64,000 bases of DNA, from the NCBI GenBank assembly GCA_009746045.1, contig RPFO01000213.1:6404812-6468811 (forward strand), in the 5' to 3' direction. The first letter of the stretch is position 1; the number at the start of each line of letters is the position of its first letter. This document shows positions 30,215-41,188 of this stretch, piece after piece. This DNA is from Mesostigma viride (Eukaryota > Streptophyta > Mesostigmatophyceae > Mesostigmatales > Mesostigmataceae). The notes beneath the pieces were generated by a model, which worked only from the letters and a program-made list of their open reading frames with translations, did not search any database and was not told where the DNA came from. The position numbers were made by a program, and so were the translations under genes.

Positions 30215-31527
30215 TAAAAATATAATTACTTACAACAGAGTGAAATCACTCAAACCAAAGCAAACGCCCAGCTATAAACCTATATACAGAGCCATGTCAA
30301 AGCTCTATACTACGATAAGACCAATGGAAACGCCTAACGGGAGGAACCTAATAGCCCTGCTGCACCGCAAAATCAGCCCGCGTACGGCGGAGCATGATGT
30401 CAGCCATGGCCCGAGTCAGCGCCACCGACAAGCGCTGACGCCAATATGACGTCCAGGTCCGCGCCGACCATGGGGCCCGCTGGCCCTCCAGGTCCAGCCG
30501 GTCCTCCCGGAGCCGGCAACACTCCTTGAAGAAGGCGGAGGTCAGGGGCCCCATGGCCCCAAACTCCTCCAGGACAAAGGGCACCACACGATGGTGCCCG
30601 ACGTCGCCGTAGGCCAGGAGCTTGGACCGCTCCGCCCGGTCCGCCGTGTAACCTGCCGTGAGGGAGGCCCCAGCCACGTGGCTAAGAGCCAAGGGCCGCG
30701 CCACCGAAACGTCAATAAGCAGATGCCGGCCACCCCCCTCAAAGTCCAGCACCACGATGTCAGGCCGGTGGTTGGGGGAATAGAAGGCAGCGCCATCCGC
30801 ATCCTCGGACCGGATGTTCGCGTGGGGGAAAACCGACCGAATCATGGCGAGCACCACCGTCAGGAGGACAGTGTGCAAATACAAATACCAATTCTGATTC
30901 TGTTGGCCCCCCATGCAGGCAAGGTAGTGAGTCCCCGTGGGATCCAGCGGCTGCCCACAGCTACCACAAGGCCGCCCGGCCGGAACAAGAGGCTGCGGGG
31001 CAAATAGCTGGTGCCGGAGCGCCACCGAGTAGTGGCTGGGAGCCAAGGCGAATGGGGGGGCCATGGGAAGAGCACGAAGGTACGCCGAGCCCACACTCCG
31101 CAAGGAAAGCGAGAACAGCCACGCACGTCCCTGGGCGTTGAGGTCCGCGAAAAGAGCAATCCAATCAGCCGTGTGCAGAATACCCGCGTAGGTTTTCTGG
31201 TGTTTATCGATGACGCGAGCAGGGAATGCGGCGGGAGATTGAACGGAGGCGACCGAGGGAGTGCCGCGAGGGAGGTGGCGCTGTACCGCCTGAGCGGCAC
31301 GGACGGGAGAACAGGCCTGCTGGATCTCAGCATAGGCCTCCTGGATGGCGGTGACGAAGGGCAAAGGGCTGCTGGGGTCCAGGAGGTCAGGCGCTGCCGT
31401 AGCCAAAAGGGGCAGGAGCCGGCAGCTTTCCGCCCACGACTGAGCGACGGAGCCCAAAAATGCTGCTGGGGCCAGCCGGGCGGCACGAGTCAGACCGCAG
31501 CCACCCATCCGTGCAGGCAGGGAGGCA
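30215..31527 (-). mobile_element. 5'-truncated LINE (LINE-b)
   Basis: 13-bp target duplication tttctatatatgt at 30202-30214 and 31528-31540. The minus strand contains a 386-codon frame and a short AT-rich 3' end. A shorter fragment of the same family is at 56853-57247. Confidence 0.85.
30348..31508 (-). pseudogene. C-terminal region of LINE ORF2 with zinc finger and endonuclease-like motif
   Basis: 386 codons, open but lacking the RT. The N-terminal half has the ARAWLFSLSLRSVGSAYL-type region that follows RT in some LINEs. Around 30980-30910 is a C-x2-C...H-x3-C site (CGSCG...GTHYLAC). Around 30780-30690, RPDIVVLDFEGGGRHLLIDV followed by a Lys resembles a PD-(D/E)xK restriction-like nuclease. 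The tail ERSKLLAYGD...CCRLREDRLDLEGQ is also found, diverged, in LINE-c. Truncated at the 5' end by the insertion process. The endonuclease reading is by motif only. Confidence 0.65.
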
Positions 31528-31629
31528 TTTCTATATATGTGTTGCCAAGCCTAACAGCTCTAAAAGAAAGAAAGGGCTGGAGTTAATATGGCTGTTACGT
31601 ACAAGCTCTAAAAGAGAAGAAAGGGCTGG

Positions 31630-32270
31630 AGTTAATATTGCCTGGCAAGCAATATTATTCTACTAAGCTACTTGGCTTGTAGAGATTCTACTTCCGGTTA
31701 CTACAATCCAGAAACGGGTTCATTCTGATGAGTATTGCTCGAGATATGAGCAAGATACTGTTCTACTACATTCTACTTGGATTCGGTGATTCTACGGTGG
31801 TTCTTCAAGTGACGCGTGGCATACGACGTCTTGTCACAGTGTACGATAGGACATTTAGTCTCCGACACTGCGGTCTATTCAATGCTATTGATTAGACGTA
31901 ACAAATAGTGACAGGACTTGTGCGACAGGACACTGATGTGACTATTTATGGATAACGAGTCGAGATCTGCTGGTCCAGAGTGAAGGACAGCAATATTGTG
32001 AGATGATCTGTCCTATCAGTCATCTGGATGTGACTGCATCACAATTAGTATATAACGAGCAGGACGCTGCCACTTGGTAGCACCACTTTCCCTGCACCTG
32101 TGTCCTCGCACCTCTGGCGACGGCCGTGAGAACCGGTTCTCACGTGCCTCGTGCGTTCTGTGCTGGTAGCCATAACCAGCAACGTAAACCTATTGATTAA
32201 TATAACTACTTCCTCTGTAGATATTAATCAGTGCAGGCTGAACCACAGTTCAGCCACAGTTTTGTTAACT
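31630..32270 (+). repeat. copia A 3' LTR (first of two)
   Basis: 641 bp; same as the 5' LTR plus a 13-bp insertion that makes a small gagaaccggttctc palindrome near 32130. A purine tract precedes it. Confidence 0.9.
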
Positions 32271-32833
32271 AAGCTACTTGGCTTGTAGAGATTCTGCTTC
32301 CGGTTACTACAATCCAGAAACGGGTTCATTCTGATGAGTATTGCTCGAGATATGAGCAAGATACTGTTCTACTACATTCTACTTGGATTCGGTGATTCTA
32401 CGGTGGTTCTTCAAGTGACGCGTGGCATACGACGTCTTGTCACAGTGTACGATAGGACATTTAGTCTCCGACACTGCGGTCTATTCAATGCTATTGATTA
32501 GACGTAACAAATAGTGACAGGACTTGTGCGACAGGACACTGATGTGACTATTTATGGATAACGAGTCGAGATCTGCTGGTCCAGAGTGAAGGACAGCAAT
32601 ATTGTGAGATGATCTGTCCTATCAGTCATCTGGATGTGACTGCGTCACAATTAGTATATAACGAGCAGGACGCTGCCACTTGGTAGCACCACTTTCCCTG
32701 CACCTGTGTCCTCGCACCTTTGGCGACGGTTCTCACGTGCCTCGTGCGTTCTGTGCTGGTAGCCATAACCAGCAACGTAAACCTATTGATTAATATAACT
32801 ACTTCCTCTGTAGATATTAATCAGTGCAGGCTG

Positions 32834-33237
32834 AGTTAGATATAGATGTACGTCGGAGACGTTGGGGACAGTGTGAGAATGATGGATGCAGCAACGCCAG
32901 GGATCGGGCGTTCCTTGTCATTATTCACTCCATATGTGGGCACACATTATATGTCGTGGACACATCACTCACACGAGATCCCTAGGACAACTGGACTACG
33001 CTCAATTGTCCGCCACGTGTCCAGGTTCTAGAGGCTTCTAGACCTGGAGCAACGTTACTACGCACAACGTCCACTAGACTAGTTGCTAGCTACGTAACTT
33101 GCGTCCACGTGTGTGCGTCGCGCAACAACCGGCGCTCGGCACCGTTATTCAGTCTCCGCCAGAATAACTCCGGTCACATTGTATGTTCCCCTGTGTGGCT
33201 CCGGCCACAAGTCAGCCTCGAGGTATCTCAGCTAACT
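32834..33237 (-). repeat. copia C 3' LTR
   Basis: 404 bp; its right part (ccgccagaataac onward) recurs at 36348-36430. Purine-rich gaaagaaaacataatggg precedes it on the minus strand. Confidence 0.85.
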
Positions 33238-34271
33238 CCCATTATGTTTTCTTTCGGATTGGAACATGCTCCAAGTCTGACCTACCAACCGTTGCAAGGC
33301 AACCAGAGCCCATACAGTCACAACTGGATTAGAAAGGGCCCCAGAAACGGACTATACTGATGCTGACTGCTGATTTAACCCTGCCAAGCACTACGGGGGT
33401 TCCTCCCCCTCAATAGTGGGGAAAACATAAATGAGGTACTGCGGCCATTCGTCACACAGGACGTCATGTAAGTCACATGTCACAGCATATAAGGAGTGCC
33501 CAGTTTCCATCTTCGAAGGAGCGAATTGTCGTCATTTCCCTGGCATCTGTCACTGCAGATGGTAGAAAAAGGGGGGCTTGATTGCCACTTGTGGATGGAA
33601 CCCCATGCAACATCCACTTCCCAAAAACCAATGGGATGACTCTAGCTAGTGAAACCAGAGGTCTTCCCCAGGTGCTTAGGACCTGATGTCTCGCCACTGC
33701 TGACCTGGGCCAGAGCAGCCAGATACCTGTGAGTGCCACATGGTGGTTAGCACAGGCAACTGACAAGTGGGAACTGGTTCTCCACTTGATTTGCACATGG
33801 CGAATGGGTGGACTGCCCATCACCCTACCACAGGTCCTGGGACCAGATGGCAGCATAAGACACAACAGGCACAGTCACAGGACTAAGACTGTCACACGTT
33901 ACATGCACCTGCACCTGCACATGCACATGTACTTAAGGTAACCATGAACATGACCCAGCCACATTACAATGCCATGTACAAGTACTGTCACCATGACTGA
34001 CACAATGACACACTTGTGAAGAATATGACAGCTCACCTCCCAAGAGATGAGCTAACGAAATTCCATGAGAGAGACAAAGTCAAAGAGACTCAATTTATTC
34101 CCCATAAAACAGGGCTTACAAGGCATACAGGTTCAGCTCCTCCCCAGGAGCTAGTGCTGATGATAAGACACCCCGTGACCTGGGCCCGGGTCTGGGTACC
34201 CCTACCCCCTGACAGGGGTTGCCCCATAATAGGGGTGGGGAGACTAGCCACCCTCCCTGGGGAGGGGTGGA
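33238..34271 (-). other. copia C 3' untranslated region
   Basis: About 1 kb without a supported gene. I see no T-arm hairpin comparable to those of copia A and B. Confidence 0.5.
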
Positions 34272-35603
34272 CTAGGTGTCTACCGGCGGGGGCAGGCTGG
34301 CCTGCTTGCCGTAGGGGTTCATCATGTGATAGAGCAGTTGGTACTGCTCAGGTGCTAGCTGGGGCACCTTGGTCAACGCATCCGCGGCGTTGGCCTTGTC
34401 CGGCACATGATTGGTAGACTCCCAGTAGGTGCACTCCTGTTTCAGGATCACCCAGTCCAAATCAGTATGCACAGCATAAGGGTTGTCAAGAAAACTGAGG
34501 AGAGATTGACTGTCGGTGTGCAAGTGAGCCACCACCCCAGCCTGACTGCCTGCTTGCTTCTGTAACCAAATCAGGACATGATTGAGATACCTGGCATGTA
34601 GCACAGCTGACACAACTGCCCTGCACTCAGCAGCATTGCTACTAACAGCTTTACGCCTATGTAGCCTGCTATACCATGAGATGAGTGACATGGGTTTGTC
34701 AGCATTTTGTACAAAAAATAAGCCAGCCTCCCTAGCCTGCAGTTGAGTAATCTGCCGTGATTCCATGGAACTGTCCATTATAGCCTGAATGTGAATGGGC
34801 TTAAAGAGTTCCAGGGAATGCAAGATAAGGGGTGGGCCAGCCTGCAGTAACTTGTTGATAGCCTTGTGGCCAACCTGCATGAGCACTGCATCATCAACCC
34901 TGCTGACTACTGCGAGGTGTGGTGCACAAGTAGAACACAACCACCCCAGCTTGCCCCTAATGGTGGGACAGTCACAAGGTTTGATTTTAGTCTGCACCAC
35001 CTCCTTACAACTGTGCATGTAATCTGATGGAGAGTACATTGCACAGACCCACTGATCTGCTTGCTTCTGAAGCTGCAACATTGTGCCACAGAACTTAATA
35101 GCAATTGTGCCCAGCTCTAGCTGCTTGCCAATCTCAAAAGACTTAGACACGTTGGCAATAAAATCATCCACAGCCTGCCTAGGCCCAGCAATAAGCTGAT
35201 CATCCCCATGCCACACAAACATGATCATGCCATGAGGGTGAGGTACAACAAAGAAGCAAGGGTCTATGTCATCATAACGAGCACCTAGCTTCTCAAACAC
35301 AGCTTGAGCTGACATTCTGAAAATTCTACTAGGAGCAGATTGCAGACCTTCCACTCCTATGTTGGCTTTCAGAAATGGTTGTGGGATATCCTTAGACCAC
35401 ACCTGAGGTGTGTTGACCACATACACCTTACAATGCCAAACTTGCTCAGCTATTTCAGGTGAGCCTTTCAGAAAAGCACGCTTAATGTCAGTGGCTTTGC
35501 ACACATAATCATCACCTTGATTGATGTGCCCTAGAAAAACAGACAGCAAAATTTTAAGAGAAGTTTGCTGAATGCCAGGTGTATACAGGTCTGCCTCTGT
35601 CAA
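34272..35603 (-). CDS. pol: copia C RT and RNaseH
   Basis: 443 codons. RT: DIKRAFLKGSPEIAEQVWHC, then FVWHGDDQLIAG at about 35220-35190, with HGDD in place of the usual (Y/L)VDD. RNaseH: IMDSSMESRQ, NAAECRAVVS, LHTDSQSLLSFL and ANAADALTKV supply the D, E, D, D set. It ends with the typical copia tail (PEQYQLLYHMM). Upstream RT motifs lie in another frame, so the gene is not complete. The body of this frame is uninterrupted. Confidence 0.85.
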   Translation of the reverse strand: MTEADLYTPGIQQTSLKILLSVFLGHINQGDDYVCKATDIKRAFLKGSPEIAEQVWHCKVYVVNTPQVWSKDIPQPFLKANIGVEGLQSAPSRIFRMSAQAVFEKLGARYDDIDPCFFVVPHPHGMIMFVWHGDDQLIAGPRQAVDDFIANVSKSFEIGKQLELGTIAIKFCGTMLQLQKQADQWVCAMYSPSDYMHSCKEVVQTKIKPCDCPTIRGKLGWLCSTCAPHLAVVSRVDDAVLMQVGHKAINKLLQAGPPLILHSLELFKPIHIQAIMDSSMESRQITQLQAREAGLFFVQNADKPMSLISWYSRLHRRKAVSSNAAECRAVVSAVLHARYLNHVLIWLQKQAGSQAGVVAHLHTDSQSLLSFLDNPYAVHTDLDWVILKQECTYWESTNHVPDKANAADALTKVPQLAPEQYQLLYHMMNPYGKQASLPPPVDT

Positions 35604-35622
35604 ATCAGTGGATCCCTTAAAC

Positions 35623-36403
35623 TCAAGTCACACAAGGCCTAGCATGGAAAATGACAGAGCCATCTGCTGCTTGCTTGTGCTTGCACACGAACTTAAGTCT
35701 TAGGTGCTTGCTCCCGTTGGGCTTATGCTCTAAGGGAGTGACTGGAGGTGTGTGGGTGGGACTACGTGGATCTGGAACCACCCATTCATCCATAGCCTTT
35801 CTAAAAGCTTCAACCCACTTAGTGAAACCTTCCTGAGTTTGACAGTCCTGGACAATCTGCTCATATGAGAGGGGAGACATTTTTGCAACATCATATTTTC
35901 CCAATCCAAATGCTTTGGGGTGCAGTTTCTGACTGTGCACCAAATCTGCCACACGTGGCTCGTGCCCAGGTGCATACTGGTGCAACAAATTTGACAGTGG
36001 CTGGCTGTGTGTCAACCAAAGTCTGGAGTGGTACCTGAAAATGATCAAGTGACACCCCACCCAGGCCCTGTACCTCAAGCCTATCACAAGAGATGGTGAC
36101 ACCTGGGTAAGAAATAAATGGATCCCCCAACAAAGCATTTCCTGTGTATCCTTCCAGTACCTGAAAAGGTGTGGGGATACCAAGAATGTTTAAGGTAACT
36201 TGACCTTTAACAGTCAAGCTAGCCTGCCCAGAGAAATCAGCCACCCGTTGCCAAGGGGAAGGCTCTAACTCTAGGTGTGGTACAGCCAATGCACTGATGA
36301 TGCTAACCTGAGCTTGGGTGTCAACTGCGACTAGAGCTGGATTATTGTCCGCCAGAATAACTCCGGTCACATTGTATGTTCCCCTGTGTGGCTCCGGCCA
36401 CAA
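35623..36403 (-). pseudogene. pol: copia C protease-like domain and RT N-terminus
   Basis: On the minus strand, ALVAVDTQAQVSIISA (Asp codon 36322-36320) and NALLGDPFI form a retropepsin-like pair, with Gln where D-T/S-G has Gly. This is followed without an integrase by YEQIVQD...WVEAFRKAMDEW and LRLKFVCKHKQ, the start of RT. A frameshift near 35975 and another near 35615 break it. The N-terminus is fused to LTR sequence by the deletion. Confidence 0.75.
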
Positions 36404-38244
36404 GTCAGCCTCGAGGTATCTCAGCTAACTGGCTGAACCACAGTTCAGCCACAGTTTTGTTAACTGATACCTATCACTAATAATAGTGTGGATATAGATG
36501 TAAACACAGTGGATACAATAGGAGTGGGATTTACTGAAAATGAAATAGTAAGATACATGGCTGTGATAGATTCCTCAAAAGTTTTTGAAGAAAAGACTCC
36601 TTCTTATCCTCCCCCTCGTTCTGTTTTACACCGTGTAGTTATCAAGGACGGTGCAGTTCCTACGCACTCTCCGATGTATAGAATGGGCCCTACCGAATTA
36701 AAGGAACTAAAACAGATTTTAGTGTCACTATTAGAAGCAGGGTTGATAGAGCCTAGTAACTCCCCCTACTCAGCTGGTGTCCTGTTAGTCCCTAAGCCAA
36801 ATGGCAAGTTTCGCCTAGTCACTGATTATAGGAAGTGGGTTAAATGACATTACTGTGAAGTCTAAATACCCTCTACCTCGTATTGATGATATATTTAATA
36901 AGGTTAAAGGTTCTACCTGTTTCACTGTACTGGATTGTGCGGATGGTTTTTGGCAACTGCGTATAGCGCCCGAGGATTGCCATAAAACCGCCTTTGCTAC
37001 CCCTTTTGGTCATTATCAGTTTAGAGTAGCGGCTATGGGACTCTGTAATTCTCCTGCCTCTTTTCAAATGTTGATGAATGAAGTGCTTAGACCTGTTATG
37101 GGTAATTCCCACCTTCCTCAAGTGTCATCTGATTTAAAGGATCCTTCCTTCTCCTCTGTTTCTTTATCTGAGCACGATCGTTCTTGTGCTCAAGCTTACT
37201 TAGATGATATCCTTATTTACTCTCCTGATTTTGAAACGCACCTACGTGACTTAAAGAAAGTCTTAGAAGTAATGGCTGAAAATTCTTTGTGGGCTCGCCG
37301 TGCTAAAGTTCGTTCTGGTAGGAGTGTACCATTTTTAGGACACGTTCTTTCAGATATGCCGGGGTCGCTACCGACCCGGATAAAACTAAGTCAATCCAGG
37401 AATGGCCTACCCCTACCGACGTTAAAGGTGTACGTAGTTTCCTAGGGATTGCCTCTTACTATAGGCGTTTTATCCCGCGTTTCGCAACTATAGCAGCCCC
37501 TATTAATAATTTATTAAAGAAGGATATCCCCTTTGTCTGGAGTAGTGAATGTCAGTCGGCTTTTCAGTGTCTAAAATCCCTACTCCTCTCTCCTCCCGTA
37601 CTCATCCTACCGGATACTACTAAACCCTTTGTTGTAGCTACAGACGCTAGTAAGGTAGCTATAGGGGGCGTCCTTCTCCAGGATCAGGGTCAGGGCTTAC
37701 AGCCAATTGAGTATATCTCTAGGACAATGCTCCCTGCGGAGCGTAACTATCCAGTACACCAGCAGGAACTCTTAGCGGTGGTGTATTGTTGCCACGCATG
37801 GCAGCACTTTCTTAAAGGTGCCCAATTTGATGTTTGCCTGAATGAACCCTGTGAGATAGATCCTTATAGATTAGTTATCCAAACGGATCACCGTCCCCTT
37901 ACCCATCTTCTCTCCCAACCCAACCTTACCCCTCGTCAAGCGCGCTGGATGGAGTTTTTAGCACAGTTTTCCCCTTTTAAACTTCAGTATGTTAAGGGTG
38001 TAGATAACATAGTACCAGATGCACTCTCCCGTCGCGCAGACTACTCCTTTTTCGAGGACCTGGATGTTCTCAATACTACTCTAGCTCCTACTACTATGGG
38101 TGTAACCCCTTACAGTGAACTACCTGATGATGAATCCTATGCCTATCTCTTTCATACTGCTGTTCGCATGCCTGATCTCCTTTCTCACGTAGGACTCTCT
38201 CTCCAGTGTGAGGCCCTTCCTGTGGTCTCGGTGGCCGGGGGGAG

Positions 38245-38251
38245 GGGAAAA
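38245..38251 (+). promoter_or_regulatory. Candidate -1 frameshift heptamer between RNaseH and integrase (Ty3-1)
   Basis: G GGA AAA in the phase of the RNaseH frame. The 0 frame stops about 40 nt later; the -1 frame leads into integrase. Same heptamer and phase in Ty3-2 (63593-63599). Confidence 0.55.
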
Positions 38252-39668
38252 ATAAAATTTCTATACCGCTTAGCCATATATCGACTGTAGGTCAGGAAAG
38301 TCTTATGATAACATAGTCCCTCTAGGACCTCCCCTTCTCTTTGGCAAGGCGGTAGGAGACCTCTTGAAACCTGTTCTGGATACCTCTGTAGCGATGCCTA
38401 CCTCTGATCTTGAACGCCTTATTAGTAGATTTACGGCCACTGAGCCGGAAGCTTTAGCTGCCATTGCCGCCCATCCCCAACAATTAGGCAATTAAGCACC
38501 CTTGTAAATTTGTAGGTGGGTTTTTATATGTGCAAATAGCAGATTCTCCCCCTCAATGGCGCCTGTATGTCCCTCCTATCTGTCGCTCCTCCTTGCTCTT
38601 TGAGTTGCATGACTTAGCTGCTCATCAGGGTGGTAAACCGGGGTACGGGACCTAGTAGCCCGCTCTTTCTACTGGCCTTCCCTTTTAAAGGATGTAGATG
38701 AGTATGTTAGAACCTGTCAATCTGGCCAGGAGATGAAACCCAACAATGTAGGACAGATAGCAGAACCTAGGACCCTACCTGATCCCATCATGCCGTGGGA
38801 CTCCATCATGATGGATTTTGTAGGACCTTTTAGGAAGAATGATAGAGGTAACGCCCAGATCCTTGTTTTCGTAGATCGTTTTACTCGTATGTGTCATCTC
38901 GTGCCGTGTCCCTTAGAACTCACCGCACGCGATTGCGCACGCCTATACCTTAATAACGTTTACAGATATCATGGTTTGAGTAGGCAGTTTATTAGTGATA
39001 AAGATAAGCTATTTACCTCTGACTTTTGGCAGCAGTTTTTCGCTGCTATCGGTACCAAGGTTACGTTCGGTACTGCCTATCACTCCTCCTCCTCTCACCT
39101 AGTAGAGCGTCTTAATAGGGTAGTGGAAGAAGCGCTTAGGCACTATGTTAACGGCTCGGGGAGTGATTGGGAGGATTATCTATATGCTTGGTAGAGTTCC
39201 GTCCCTTAACAATTGCCCCCAGGCTGCGCATGGCTATACGCCTTTCTTCCTAGATACTGGTAGACAGCCTCTTACTCATACCTCTCTCTTAGCTAGTCCT
39301 CTACGGGACAGGGGCGATGTGTCCCGGGATACTGTAGAAGGTGTACAGGCCTTGCTAGATAAAATGAAAAATGCACATGATCACGCGATTTCAGGGTACC
39401 AAAAGGCTCAGGCTAAGTACCTTGCTAGGTTGCGTGCCTCCTTAGATAGAAGAGCGCCTGAAATAGATATAGGAGATTTAGTTTTAGTAGAAGGCCCCCG
39501 TGTTGGCCGTTTTGCTCACAAGTTCGAAGCAGAACTTAAAGTGAAACTTAGGCCCGCCTTCTTAGGACCCTTCCGTGTGTTGTCTAGCTAGAGTAGGTAA
39601 TTTCTTATATAAAATAGATATCCCTACCTCGTGGCAGACACATTCTAACACCTTCCATAGACGCCAGC

Positions 39669-40284
39669 AGTTAACGTAAAGGATTTACGTTAGATGGATA
39701 GAGATTGTTACGCTCTTTCCAACGGCACCTTGAACGCCTCATTTGGTTAAGGAACGTAAAAGTTATGACGTTTCCTAGGCTGTGCCGACAGTACCCGGCG
39801 CGCCACTGTGGGCGCGTACGGACACAGGATGTACAAGTGTCACTTTGATAGTCCGCAGGACGTTGACAGGACTTGTACAGGACTTGATGGTCAATTGATA
39901 GGTAGGCGCACTGTAGCGCGCCAGGACCTATGAGACAATTGATGCTGACTAGAGTACGGATAGGTCCACAGGACTAGCCGTATGGACAATTGATAGATCT
40001 GCGCGCCAAAGGCGTGCCAGAGTCTGTGTAATCAATTGATTGACAGTTCAGCTGTGACAGTGCAGCTGAATACTTGGACGCGTCCCTAGCAAGCTATATG
40101 AGTGACTTGGTCACACCGGGACGCTAGTTCTTGCGTGCACGTTCTCTTGGCACTGCGACCCTGTCGTCTGTGCTGCGTGCAGTCTTGGAAGTGACGTGAC
40201 TTACGTCTGTGTTTCCTGTTATTAATAAAGGCAACTTCCTGCAAGAACCATGGCGGAATTCGTGGCATTCTTACCCTCACAACT
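39669..40284 (+). repeat. copia B 5' LTR
   Basis: 616 bp, agttaacgtaaagg...ttaccctcacaact. Followed by cgtattaca, comparable to the bases after the copia A LTR. Confidence 0.95.
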
Positions 40285-40308
40285 CGTATTACACGCTCTG
40301 TCAAAAAG

Positions 40309-41019
40309 ATGCCAAATTCGGAAGAATTTCGGATTCCGGACGATGAGGAAATAGCCGCTCCGCCGGCTGGTTCTTCGTCAAGACCGACGGTGCCGTCGTG
40401 GCAGCAATTGCTCGACGAAGTAACGGTCTCGCTCGACGAGCTTCATCGTCAGCAGCGTGCAGCTCACGCATTGCTCGGGGATAACCCCGAGGACCCCGAT
40501 TTGCCAGCACTGGTGCCGGCAATCCGCAACCTGTTGGACCAGATTCGAAACATTTTATCGACATTTACGGTCCAGGTGCGGGGAGGTTTGCGGTCGGTGA
40601 CCGAAGTCACGACTGCCATTGAGGAGTTGGACAACGTCCTCTCTTCACTCACCGGTTACCAGAGAAACCTGCAAAACTGGGCATCGCTACGCACGGGGGG
40701 CGCGCCGGCGGTGTCGACAAATTTGTTTCAGGATCTCGCGCTGTTATCGCTGCTCACTCGCGGCGTACGCAGTCGCGAGCGCCAGGTTTTAATTAACCTG
40801 GTGGCATTTCTCGCCTCTGTGCGAGAGTGGATTCCCGCGGGGTGGGAATTATTGACGATCTTTACACATCCTCTGCGCCTCGTCGCGCGTCGGCGCGTCG
40901 CAACTTACGCGGCGGGGAGCACGCCGGTTTTAATTCATACCGGTGCAGGTCCGGAGCTGGATATGGAGGATCGTGAGTTCGTATACACGTACTGCGACTT
41001 CAGGGGCCTTGACTACTAG
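40309..41019 (+). CDS. copia B ORF upstream of gag, unknown function
   Basis: 236 codons, intact, MPNSEEFRIPDDEE. N-terminal 30 residues acidic and Pro/Ser-rich, then amphipathic helices rich in Leu, Arg and Gln (WQQLLDEVTVSLDELHRQQR, AIRNLLDQIRNILSTF) and a hydrophobic stretch (LLSLLTRGVRSRERQVLINL). No zinc knuckle, protease or known domain. It sits between the primer site and gag in a different frame from gag (169 bp gap). An analogous ORF in copia A supports it being an element gene. Possible roles (second structural protein, regulator) are speculation. Confidence 0.6.
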   Translation: MPNSEEFRIPDDEEIAAPPAGSSSRPTVPSWQQLLDEVTVSLDELHRQQRAAHALLGDNPEDPDLPALVPAIRNLLDQIRNILSTFTVQVRGGLRSVTEVTTAIEELDNVLSSLTGYQRNLQNWASLRTGGAPAVSTNLFQDLALLSLLTRGVRSRERQVLINLVAFLASVREWIPAGWELLTIFTHPLRLVARRRVATYAAGSTPVLIHTGAGPELDMEDREFVYTYCDFRGLDY

Positions 41020-41188
41020 TCGGCCTAATTTTCTTCTGCAGTACTCGTCGACATTTTTTTGTCGAATTTCAGCGGCAATTCGCGGGGGCGGCAGCGACAC
41101 CGGCGCAGGCGGCAGTGGCGACACAAAAATTTTGTACATATTTTCTGCTGCTTTGTTAAGGTGTTCTTTGAATAGCTGGTAGTGCAGG

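Larger units (their letters stand above)
32834..36430 (-). mobile_element. copia-type element C, internally deleted
   Basis: Target duplication ggctg at 32829-32833 and 36431-36435; ends agtta...taact. The 3' LTR is whole (32834-33237, 404 bp); the 5' LTR is only its last 83 bp (36348-36430), fused directly to protease-like coding sequence. Everything from the 5' LTR through gag and integrase is deleted. Confidence 0.85.
22108..36465 (+). mobile_element. copia-type element A, with nested insertions and a duplicated LTR
   Basis: Target duplication gatac at 22103-22107 and 36466-36470. Ends agttaa...ttaact, not the usual tg...ca. The 5' LTR is 22108-22735 and the internal region 22736-31629. 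A full LTR (31630-32270) is then followed at once by a second LTR lacking its first ~40 bp (32271 on, finishing 36436-36465). Inserts: PTR-2, LINE-b and copia C. Order: extra ORF, gag, TGA, integrase, protease-like, RT, RNaseH. Confidence 0.9.
32271..36465 (+). repeat. copia A second, 5'-truncated LTR, split by copia C
   Basis: Begins at the aagctacttgg position of the LTR, immediately after the first LTR ends in ttaact; the two share a few bases at the joint. Interrupted at 32834 by copia C (ggctg duplication), ending 36465. Confidence 0.85.
21415..38290 (+). pseudogene. pol: Ty3-1 PR-RT-RNaseH, split by copia A
   Basis: The protease motif LVDSGAASSFVS lies near 21627, and VLLGLDW near 21828. 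A 5-bp loss near 21787 relative to Ty3-2 shifts the frame. Copia A interrupts at 22108 and RT resumes at 36466. RT blocks: KFRLVTDYRK (then a 4-bp insertion), FTVLDCADGFWQL, and AYLDDILIYS near 37193. A 2-bp insertion near 37356 breaks the frame again before RNaseH (VVATDASKVAIGG, HQQELLAVVY, QTDHRPLTHLL, VPDALSR). The frame ends at 38290, about 40 nt after the RNaseH/IN slip site. Inactive. Confidence 0.9.
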
